A program made the translations under genes and the position numbers. Below the pieces are notes generated by a model. The model saw only the letters and a list, made by a program, of their open reading frames with translations. It made no database searches and was not told where the DNA came from. From G963665085 sp963665085 (GTDB taxonomy: Bacteria; Bacteroidota; Bacteroidia; Bacteroidales; JAAAOM01): a DNA stretch of 64,000 nt. Position 1 is the first letter of the stretch. Every line of letters begins with the position of its first letter. Location: positions 3,720,001 through 3,784,000 of the forward strand of contig CAXXXS010000001.1 in assembly GCA_963665085.2 (NCBI GenBank). Reading direction: 5' to 3'. This document shows positions 38,513 through 44,960 of the stretch, piece after piece.

Positions 38513-38902
38513 TTAAATAGCAAGAAGCTGAAACGGATTTGTGATTGTTTCATTACCGAAAAGACGCAATAATCCAACAGAGTCTTCTTTATCAATTTTT
38601 GCTTTCTCAATGCGTTTAAATTGAAATGGTTGATTTAAAGAAGGAATCCTTGTAGCGAAAAATGGCCAAAGTTGTTCATTATTATAAACTTTTTCGGTAT
38701 CAGGGAAATCTATAATCGGCTTAATACTTTGCTTTTTGAAATCTTCTGAGTATTTAAAAGTCCATTTTTTATTATCGTACGATAAAATACCAATGAGAAG
38801 ATTCCTATATTTTAGATGAAAAACTCCCTTCGAAATAGGCGGATTATCAGCAAAATCCATCCCATCAACCTTCCATAATATTTTCCTTATTTTTTCAATC
38901 AT
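38513..38902 (-). CDS. Stand-alone HipA N-terminal domain protein (HipS-like)
   Basis: The 129-residue protein matches the N-terminal subdomain of HipA kinases: a strand-rich start with LLIGILSYDNKKWTFKYSED, then LWPFFATRIPSLNQPFQ and a late SVGLLRLFG. In HipBST systems this piece is a separate protein, HipS, that neutralises the kinase HipT. Here its ATG overlaps the TGA of the kinase gene (ATGA), showing translational coupling before the IS insertion. The insertion now separates it from most of the kinase gene, so its expression may be reduced. The antitoxin role is inferred. Confidence 0.65.
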   Translation of the reverse strand: MIEKIRKILWKVDGMDFADNPPISKGVFHLKYRNLLIGILSYDNKKWTFKYSEDFKKQSIKPIIDFPDTEKVYNNEQLWPFFATRIPSLNQPFQFKRIEKAKIDKEDSVGLLRLFGNETITNPFQLLAI

Positions 38903-39102
38903 AGTGCAAAGTTAAATATTTTCTTTATTCGTTGATGTCTATACATTAAACAATTTTTAATAAGGCTTCTTCTAACTTCACTTAAAAGTTGACTGAATTC
39001 ATTGTCTATCATATTGTTAACTTTAATTAATGTGTTGTCATTGCATATATTTCTAAGTGATTCACAATTGATAGCATAAGGCAACGTTTTTATGTTTTCA
39101 AC
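38899..39102 (-). pseudogene. 3' fragment of the HipA-type kinase gene cut off by the insertion sequence
   Basis: The frame encodes 67 residues from VENIKTLPYAINCESLRN to FNFAL. It joins in frame to the kinase gene at 40024 when the IS and one copy of the 3-base target duplication are removed, giving a 342-residue kinase. Its stop codon overlaps the HipS-like start. On its own it has no ATG near its beginning. Confidence 0.8.
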
Positions 39103-39105
39103 TAA

Positions 39106-40023
39106 GAAACTGTCTAAATTTTAATTAATGAAAATATTATAGTAAAAACTTTGCTAAAAATAACAATATAAAACATTGACTATCAGTTGTTTGTATGGAT
39201 AAATTTATGTATCTTTATGAGTACCAACAACATAAAGAAAATGAAATCGTACCCAACAGACATTACAGATAGCCAATGGAAAACAATATTAAGCATTTTA
39301 AGAGACAAACGGAAGCGAAAGTATTCATTACGTGATATTTTTGATGCGATCTTCTATCTTCTTAAAACAGGCTGTCAGTGGCGAATGCTTCCAAATAATT
39401 TTCCTCCATGGAAAACGGTTTATTATTATTTTTCAAAGTGGAAAAATGACGGGACTATTGAATTAATACATGAATTATTAAGAGATATGATTCGACTTAA
39501 ATCCGGAAAAAACGAATCGCCAAGCGTGGCACTTATTGACAGCCAATCTGTTAAAACAACAAGAAGCGGAGGTGTATGCAGAGGTATAGACGGCGGTAAA
39601 AAAACGAAAGGCAGAAAAAGGCATATTATCGTGGATACAATGGGCCTATTATTAACAGTAATAGTTCACGCGGCCAATGAACATGACAGTAAAGCTGCAT
39701 CAAAAGTAATAGTTGAACTTAAAGGTCGATTTCATCGCTTAATAAAAATAATTGCTGATGGTGGATATAGAGGTGAATTAGTAGAGAAAACGCAGCGAAC
39801 ATTTGGATGGATTTTAGAAATTGTACTCAGAAAAGATTCAACCAAAAAGTTTGAGGTATTACCCAAGAGATGGGTAGTAGAAAGAACTTTTGCTTGGTTT
39901 GAAAGCTATAGAAGATTGAGTAAAGATTTTGAGTATCATCCAGAAACAAGCCAAGTAATGATTCAACTTGCTATGATAAAATTAATGCTTAACAGAATTT
40001 AAATTTAAAATTTAGACAGTTTC
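39106..40023 (+). mobile_element. IS5-family insertion sequence, 918 bp
   Basis: The ends are 19-bp perfect inverted repeats (GAAACTGTCTAAATTTTAA at the left, its complement at the right) and the element is flanked by TAA on both sides (39103-39105 and 40024-40026), a 3-base target duplication of the TNA type seen with the IS427 subgroup of IS5. It carries one intact transposase gene. It sits inside the HipA-type kinase gene in the opposite orientation. Intact ends, intact gene and exact duplication point to a recent insertion. Confidence 0.9.
39241..40002 (+). CDS. IS5-family DDE transposase
   Basis: I chose the ATG at 39241 (MKSYPTDITDSQW), the usual start for this family; an ATG at 39217 is also in frame. 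The 253-residue protein has an N-terminal DUF4096-type DNA-binding region (CQWRMLPNNFPPWKTVYYYF) and a DDE catalytic core with Asp in ALIDSQSVKTT, Asp in IADGGYRG and Glu in ERTFAWFESYRRLSKDFE. It is a single uninterrupted frame, so no programmed frameshift is needed. The element could still be active. Confidence 0.95.
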   Translation: MKSYPTDITDSQWKTILSILRDKRKRKYSLRDIFDAIFYLLKTGCQWRMLPNNFPPWKTVYYYFSKWKNDGTIELIHELLRDMIRLKSGKNESPSVALIDSQSVKTTRSGGVCRGIDGGKKTKGRKRHIIVDTMGLLLTVIVHAANEHDSKAASKVIVELKGRFHRLIKIIADGGYRGELVEKTQRTFGWILEIVLRKDSTKKFEVLPKRWVVERTFAWFESYRRLSKDFEYHPETSQVMIQLAMIKLMLNRI

Positions 40024-40848
40024 TAAATCAAAATGATTTATTTTTCCAGAACCTTCCCAACCAATTTTTGGTGAACTGGATTCCGAATACTTCTTAATAA
40101 ACGAATCTAACCGACTTTTGTTATCATAAATTTGTTTAAGTTTGTCTTCATGGTCATTCCAAAACAAACCCCTCGCAGTATCGTAAAAGGGAGAAAAAAT
40201 TGGTTTATATTTACCTAATATATCTCTTATTATGCCCCAATTATAAAAATGTCTGTCGTTGTTTCCTATCAATGCATCAAAGACCAACAGTTTTATAAAT
40301 TCTAGCATTAATTCCTGATAATCCTGGGGAAAAAAGTGTTTGAGGGTTGTTTCTGTAAACTGAATGGTGAAAAAATCCGGTGATTGGTTTGTTTTTTCAA
40401 TCTCTTCTACAAAATTCTTGTCATTAAGATAACCTGCATATAATTCTGCACCGTGGTTTAATACTTGAATATGGGGTTGGGTTAAAAAATACTTTGATAA
40501 AAACCTAATTTGATTTCCAAGCCATACTAAACCAGACTCGGCCATATTAAAGCCCAAAACCTCGCCAATCCGGTTAAGCAGATATTCTGTAATTGCTTCT
40601 GTTGGATAATGCTTATGGCCATGTTTGGCTAGGTAAAGTGGCCATGTTTTAGGATTTGATTTTTTTATTTTGCGGTCTTGTTGATATTGATAATATCTTA
40701 TAAAATCCTTTGGTGCATCACCTGTTATCGCAATATTGGTTACAATGAAATACTGGTGTTTTTTTGCAAACGGAATACATCCCGCTTTTGGTTTAAAACC
40801 ACTGTAATCTATTATTGGTAATGGTTTTATATGTTTCCGTCTGTGCAT
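40012..40848 (-). CDS. HipA-type kinase, C-terminally truncated by the IS
   Basis: The visible product has 278 residues, of which 275 are native; the last three codons and stop come from the IS end. HipA-type kinase motifs are present: the Lys-containing strand WPLYLAKHG, an acidic helix start YPTEAITEYL, the catalytic block LIGNNDRHFYNWGI, and the metal-binding block PFYDTARGLFWN. The HipA N-terminal subdomain is absent and is encoded separately downstream. The lost 67 residues would form the end of the C-lobe, so activity is probably impaired. A zinc-ribbon gene precedes it by 13 bases. HipA/HipT kinases phosphorylate targets such as aminoacyl-tRNA synthetases; the target here is unknown. 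Confidence 0.8.
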   Translation of the reverse strand: MHRRKHIKPLPIIDYSGFKPKAGCIPFAKKHQYFIVTNIAITGDAPKDFIRYYQYQQDRKIKKSNPKTWPLYLAKHGHKHYPTEAITEYLLNRIGEVLGFNMAESGLVWLGNQIRFLSKYFLTQPHIQVLNHGAELYAGYLNDKNFVEEIEKTNQSPDFFTIQFTETTLKHFFPQDYQELMLEFIKLLVFDALIGNNDRHFYNWGIIRDILGKYKPIFSPFYDTARGLFWNDHEDKLKQIYDNKSRLDSFIKKYSESSSPKIGWEGSGKINHFDLETV

Positions 40849-40861
40849 TTTTATTCTTTAA

Positions 40862-41014
40862 TTAAAGCAATGGTTCTCCACATTTGACACAATACAATCG
40901 GGCATCATCTATGATAATTTTTATGTACACCCGAAAGGTATCGTTACCACATTTTTGGCATACTTGTTTTTCTTTTGTAGGTTCGTTTTTTTCGTTTGGT
41001 GTTTCCCATTCCAT
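40862..41014 (-). CDS. Small zinc-ribbon protein of the HipA-type locus
   Basis: This 50-residue frame (MEWETPNEKNEPTKEK at the start) has two CxxC pairs, CQKCGND and CVKCGEP, separated by 19 residues between the inner Cys residues, which fits a zinc ribbon. It ends 13 bases before the HipA-type kinase start on the same strand, so it looks like the first gene of a three-gene operon. Its place corresponds to that of the HipB DNA-binding antitoxin in classical systems, but no helix-turn-helix is visible. A role as regulator or partner of the kinase is inference. Confidence 0.65.
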   Translation of the reverse strand: MEWETPNEKNEPTKEKQVCQKCGNDTFRVYIKIIIDDARLYCVKCGEPLL

Positions 41015-41143
41015 TTATATACTTTTTATTTTATCAAATAATTTTTGATGTCATTTAAAATAAAAAATCAGATTTTTTATAAAAGTAAAATAATCATGTT
41101 AGAAATCAGCGTATGTTAAGAAGAAAAACAAGTGTGTGGAATA

Positions 41144-41169
41144 CGTTGGCACCTTAACTTAACGACATT
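41144..41169 (-). repeat. End fragment of palindromic element family B
   Basis: CGTTGGCACCTTAACTTAAC followed by GACATT matches, with a few changes, the left end of the 58125 copy in reverse complement. No other part of the element is nearby. Confidence 0.45.
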
Positions 41170-41235
41170 GAATTGTAAATCATTATTCTCTTGTAAATGA
41201 ATCTGTAACACGGAATCAAAAGAGAAGGTGTTATA

Positions 41236-42804
41236 TCAGCAAACCTTATATTTCCTTGCGTCAATTTCATATTTCTCAATCCTCAGTCCCAATTTCCTGT
41301 TTGAAATGCCCAAATCTTTTGCTGCCTGCAAAACGTTCCCTTTTTTTGCAGTAAGCGTATCAATAATAAGTTGTTTTTCTACTTTCTCCACAATGCTTTG
41401 CAGTGTTCCTTTGTTAATGGTTCCAGATGACTGGGCGGTTTGTAAAGTAGGAGGGAGGTTTTGAGGTCGAATAACCCGGTCTGTGCTTAAAATTGCAGCT
41501 CTTTCTATACAGTTCTCGAGTTCACGGATATTCCCTGGCCAGTGATAAATCATAAGCATATCAATAGTAGCAGAAGAGATTCTGATAATTTCGGTCCCGT
41601 TCTTTTTATTTGCTTTTTGAATAAAATGATCAACCAAAGCAGGAATATCATTAATCCTGTCACGCAACGAAGGAACATAAATGGGAAATACATTTAAACG
41701 ATAATACAAATCTTCCCTAAAATTACCTTCTTCAATTGCTTGTTCCAGTTTTCGGTTTGTAGCTGCTATAACCCTTACATTACAATCTATTGTTTTTGTT
41801 CCACCCAGACGTTCAAATTGACGTTCCTGTAAAACCCTCAAAAGTTTAACCTGTATTTGTAACGGTAGTTCACCAATCTCATCCAGAAAAATTGAACCTC
41901 CTTCTGCAAGTTCGAAACGGCCTTTCTTTTGCATGTCAGCACCAGTGAAAGCACCTTTTTCATGACCAAATAATTCGCTTTCTATTAAACTTTCAGGAAG
42001 GGCAGAACAGTTTACTTTAATAAAAGGTTTTTTAGCCCTATCGCTGCCATAATGTATGGCATCTGCAATTAATTCCTTACCAACACCACTCTCTCCTCTT
42101 ATTAATACTGTAGCTTGTGTATTAGAAACTTGTGAGATTTCGTTATACACGGTACGCATTTTTGAAGAATTACCAACGATATTCTCCGTTAAAAAACGAT
42201 TTTTAAGTTCGTTCTGTAATTCCTGGTTTTCTTTCTGAAGGCGTTCAATTTCCTCCATCCTGTCTTGTCTTACCCTAACAGCCTGGGCTATCATCGAACC
42301 TATTACAGTAAGGAGTCGGATAAATTCATCCTTGTCTATCCTATCATCATACGTTTTTGTAATACTTAATGTGCCAACAATTTCGTAATCTACTTTAATA
42401 GGTACACATATAAAAGATACATGCTGTTGGTTATCTGTTTTTAGATTGATGCCTGTTTTATTGACAAAACCTGATGCATTGGCAATTTTTTCCACGTATA
42501 CAGGTTTGCCCGTTTTTACCACTTCACCGGTATAACCCTCTCCAATTAAATATTTTCCGTTTCGTTTTGCTTCAGATGAGATGCCGTATCCGGCTTCAAT
42601 AAATATGTTAGAGTTTTCTCTGTTTAATATTGATAACATACTGCGTTCAGCACCAAGAAATTGGGCAACAAGTTCCATGATTGGGTTCATGGCTTCCTTA
42701 ATAAACTTGCTGTTGTTTATCATCCTACTTATCTCAAATAAAAGAGGAAGCTCTGTTTCCCCAAAGCATGGCTTTCCTGTTCGTTCACAAAATATATTCT
42801 TCAT
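41236..42804 (-). CDS. nifA: Nif-specific sigma54-dependent activator
   Basis: The 522-residue protein has the NifA order: an N-terminal GAF domain at about 20-180, a coiled-coil linker (RMEEIERLQKENQELQNEL), a sigma54-interacting AAA+ domain at about 205-440 with Walker A GESGVGKE, the GAFTGA loop and the DEIGELPLQIQ segment, and a C-terminal Fis-type helix-turn-helix (NVLQAAKDLGISNRKLGLRI). It is divergent from nifH, and the gap carries a sigma54-like promoter and paired palindromes. The linker lacks the CxxxxC pair of oxygen-sensitive proteobacterial NifA, although the protein ends in KVC and has Cys residues at its N-terminus. Confidence 0.93.
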   Translation of the reverse strand: MKNIFCERTGKPCFGETELPLLFEISRMINNSKFIKEAMNPIMELVAQFLGAERSMLSILNRENSNIFIEAGYGISSEAKRNGKYLIGEGYTGEVVKTGKPVYVEKIANASGFVNKTGINLKTDNQQHVSFICVPIKVDYEIVGTLSITKTYDDRIDKDEFIRLLTVIGSMIAQAVRVRQDRMEEIERLQKENQELQNELKNRFLTENIVGNSSKMRTVYNEISQVSNTQATVLIRGESGVGKELIADAIHYGSDRAKKPFIKVNCSALPESLIESELFGHEKGAFTGADMQKKGRFELAEGGSIFLDEIGELPLQIQVKLLRVLQERQFERLGGTKTIDCNVRVIAATNRKLEQAIEEGNFREDLYYRLNVFPIYVPSLRDRINDIPALVDHFIQKANKKNGTEIIRISSATIDMLMIYHWPGNIRELENCIERAAILSTDRVIRPQNLPPTLQTAQSSGTINKGTLQSIVEKVEKQLIIDTLTAKKGNVLQAAKDLGISNRKLGLRIEKYEIDARKYKVC

Positions 42805-42834
42805 TCTTCTTTTATTTAGATTGACGCGTTTGAA

Positions 42835-42860
42835 GTAATTATGAATTTTATTTCATAATT
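42835..42860 (-). promoter_or_regulatory. Palindrome upstream of nifA
   Basis: TAATTATGAA and TTCATAATTA form a perfect 10-bp inverted repeat around TTTTAT, 30-56 bases upstream of the nifA ATG. This is a likely repressor or activator operator for nifA; the binding protein is unknown. Confidence 0.45.
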
Positions 42861-43080
42861 ATTATCTAAATCGACACAAAAATATTATATTAATTAACAA
42901 TCTCCCAAAACTCGAACTTGTTTTTTACAAAAAAGTAAATTTTTTACGTAGACTTACTAATAAATTGATATTAAAACTGGTGTTTTGTTTTTAAATTGAA
43001 ATTTGACGGTTTGTTTTTATGTTTTTTATATTGAATATTAGGGGTTTAAGATAAATTATAGTTGAAATTATTGTTGTATT

Positions 43081-43122
43081 TACGATTTCGTATAGGAAAC
43101 CTTCGTTTTTTACATTTTCGTA
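43081..43122 (+). promoter_or_regulatory. Paired palindromes, candidate NifA upstream activator sites
   Basis: TACGATTTCGTA at 43081-43092 and TACATTTTCGTA at 43111-43122 are two related 12-base palindromes offset by exactly 30 bases (about three turns). They lie 115-160 bases upstream of the sigma54-like promoter, the usual distance for enhancer sites. They do not match the TGT-N10-ACA site known from Proteobacteria. Confidence 0.5.
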
Positions 43123-43236
43123 AACAATTTTAATCGTGCCAGAAATGCTTAGGAACTTTATTTGTGTTTTTAATGTGTTGTAAATAAGTGTTTTATTTGT
43201 TTTTGGTTTTTGTTGCAGATAGGCTTAATATAATCT

Positions 43237-43252
43237 TGGCATAGTTGGTGAT
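43237..43252 (+). promoter_or_regulatory. Sigma54-like promoter of nifH
   Basis: TTGGCATAGTTGGTGATT has the -24 GG element; the -12 element is GA rather than the usual GC after the correct 10-base spacing. It ends about 35 bases before the nifH start codon. Sigma54 use is supported by the NifA gene alongside. Confidence 0.55.
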
Positions 43253-43287
43253 TTCCCAAAATCAAAATTTACTAAAAGGAAAATGCC

Positions 43288-44112
43288 ATGAGAAAAATTG
43301 CAATCTACGGAAAAGGTGGGATAGGAAAATCCACAACAACTCAAAACACAGTAGCTGGTTTAGCTGAAATGGGTAAAAAAGTAATGGTCGTTGGATGTGA
43401 TCCAAAAGCAGACTCTACAAGGTTATTACTTGGTGGTCTTGCACAGAAAACAGTGCTTGATACATTAAGGGAAGAAGGAGAAGATGTTGAATTAGATGAT
43501 ATCATGAAAATAGGTTATGGTAATACCAGTTGTACAGAATCTGGTGGTCCTGAGCCTGGTGTTGGATGTGCAGGCAGGGGTATTATTACTTCTATTAATA
43601 TGCTTGAGCAATTAGGTGCTTATGATGAAGATAAACATTTAGATTATGCATTTTATGATGTATTAGGTGATGTTGTTTGTGGTGGTTTTGCTATGCCTAT
43701 CAGGGATGGAAAAGCACAAGAAATTTACATTGTTGTTTCTGGCGAGATGATGGCGATGTATGCTGCAAACAACATCTGTAAAGGTATTGTGAAATTTGCA
43801 GAAGCAGGTGGTGTTCGTCTGGGTGGGCTTATCTGTAACAGCCGTCTAGTTGATAACGAAAAAGAGATGATTGAAGAGTTAGCTAAAAAATTAGGTACTC
43901 AAATGATTCACTTCGTTCCTAGGGATAACATGGTTCAAAGAGCAGAGATTAACAGAAAAACTGTTATCGATTATGATCCAACTCATAAACAAGCTGATGA
44001 GTACAGGGCTTTGGCTAAGAAAATTGACGAAAATCAAATGTTCGTAATACCTAAGCCTCTTGCAATAGAAGAGCTTGAGAAATTATTAATTGACTTTGGA
44101 ATTCTAAACTAA
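43288..44112 (+). CDS. nifH: Nitrogenase iron protein (dinitrogenase reductase)
   Basis: NifH carries electrons to the MoFe protein with MgATP hydrolysis and also takes part in cofactor assembly. The 274-residue protein has the P-loop GKGGIGKS at 9-16, switch I region CDPKADSTR, the two [4Fe-4S] ligand Cys residues in GVGCAGRG and DVVCGGF, and the Arg of CAGRG that DraT ADP-ribosylates in other bacteria. The following nifI genes place it with group III (anaerobe-type) Mo nitrogenases. An AAAGGA stretch precedes the start codon. It heads the nif operon and should be the most strongly expressed gene. Confidence 0.98.
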   Translation: MRKIAIYGKGGIGKSTTTQNTVAGLAEMGKKVMVVGCDPKADSTRLLLGGLAQKTVLDTLREEGEDVELDDIMKIGYGNTSCTESGGPEPGVGCAGRGIITSINMLEQLGAYDEDKHLDYAFYDVLGDVVCGGFAMPIRDGKAQEIYIVVSGEMMAMYAANNICKGIVKFAEAGGVRLGGLICNSRLVDNEKEMIEELAKKLGTQMIHFVPRDNMVQRAEINRKTVIDYDPTHKQADEYRALAKKIDENQMFVIPKPLAIEELEKLLIDFGILN

Positions 44113-44124
44113 TAAAAATATTAC

Positions 44125-44138
44125 AGGAGGACTACAAA
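44125..44138 (+). promoter_or_regulatory. Strong Shine-Dalgarno before nifI1
   Basis: AGGAGG stands 8 bases before the nifI1 ATG. Bacteroidota genes rarely carry such a site and most genes of this window do not, so it may be a trace of the operon's foreign origin or a way of setting NifI1 level. Confidence 0.6.
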
Positions 44139-44465
44139 ATGCAAATGATTAGAGCAATTGTTCGGCCAGAGAAATCGGCCATCGTGATGAAAGCACTTTT
44201 TGAAGCTGGTTATGTAGCTGTTACAAAAGTGCCAGTTGTAGGTCGTGGAAAACAAAGAGGAATCAAAGTAGGTGATATTACTTATGATGAGTTGCAAAAA
44301 GACTTGTTAATGTTAGTAATTAAAGATGAGGACAAAGATTTCTGTGTAAGTACCATTATGCAGGCTGCCCGCACTGGAGAAAAAGGTGCATTCGGTGATG
44401 GAAAAATATTTGTCACACCAGTTGAAGAGGCCTATACAGTAAGTCGCGGAACTAAAGAATTATAG
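44139..44465 (+). CDS. nifI1: PII-family nitrogenase regulator NifI1
   Basis: This 108-residue PII-like protein starts MQMIRAIVRPEKSAIVMKAL and has a T-loop region with GRGKQRGIKVGDITYDEL and the PII signature GKIFVTPVEEAYTVSRG. Its place directly after nifH identifies it as NifI1 (GlnBi). With NifI2 it binds the dinitrogenase component and blocks nitrogen fixation when ammonium is available, with release by 2-oxoglutarate and ATP, as shown in methanogens. It starts 26 bases after nifH. Confidence 0.95.
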   Translation: MQMIRAIVRPEKSAIVMKALFEAGYVAVTKVPVVGRGKQRGIKVGDITYDELQKDLLMLVIKDEDKDFCVSTIMQAARTGEKGAFGDGKIFVTPVEEAYTVSRGTKEL

Positions 44466-44564
44466 TCATGAAACGAACTTAAATTTTTGAGTGCTATCAT
44501 TTTTAAACATGCAGGAAAAAATTTATGTGAGTTCCATACGACCATTGAAAAATAAAATAAACGT

Positions 44565-44942
44565 ATGAAAACAATTATAGCAATCTTAAAGATTGATACC
44601 ATGAACGAGACCAAAAAAGCTTTATCTGATGCAGGTGTACCTTCATTCACTGCTACAGGAAGAGTGTTTGGTCGGGGTAAAGGAAAATGGGACGCAAAAG
44701 TAATGGAAGGCGCAAAGCAAGATATGCCCGAAGCCATTGCACTTCTTGGTCCTGAGCCACGCTTGAGGCCACAGAGATTTCTTACCATTATGGTTCCTGA
44801 TTCAAAAGTAAAAACAGTTGTTAAAGCTTTAATTGAATCTAACCAAACTGGTAATCCCGGAGATGGAAAAATATTTGTCTTACCAGGTATAGAAGCCTAC
44901 AGGGTAAGAACAGGTGAATGCGGAGACAGCGTTTTAGATTAA
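44565..44942 (+). CDS. nifI2: PII-family nitrogenase regulator NifI2
   Basis: The 125-residue protein is the second nif-specific PII paralog: it opens MKTIIAILKIDTMNETKKAL, has a longer T-loop region (GRGKGKWDAKVMEGAKQDMP) and ends with the PII signature GDGKIFVLPGIEAYRVRTGE. NifI2 forms hetero-oligomers with NifI1. The gene lies between nifI1 and nifD in the order known from archaea, clostridia and green sulfur bacteria, 99 bases after nifI1 and 18 before nifD. Confidence 0.95.
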   Translation: MKTIIAILKIDTMNETKKALSDAGVPSFTATGRVFGRGKGKWDAKVMEGAKQDMPEAIALLGPEPRLRPQRFLTIMVPDSKVKTVVKALIESNQTGNPGDGKIFVLPGIEAYRVRTGECGDSVLD

Positions 44943-44960
44943 AACTATAAAACAAGAATT

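Larger units (their letters stand above)
42805..43287. promoter_or_regulatory. nifA-nifH divergent control region (483 bases)
   Basis: It holds a perfect palindrome in front of nifA (42835-42860), two related palindromes upstream of nifH (43081-43122) and a sigma54-like promoter (43237-43252). The rest is AT-rich with no open frame. Both the activator gene and the main nif operon must be controlled from here. Confidence 0.7.
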
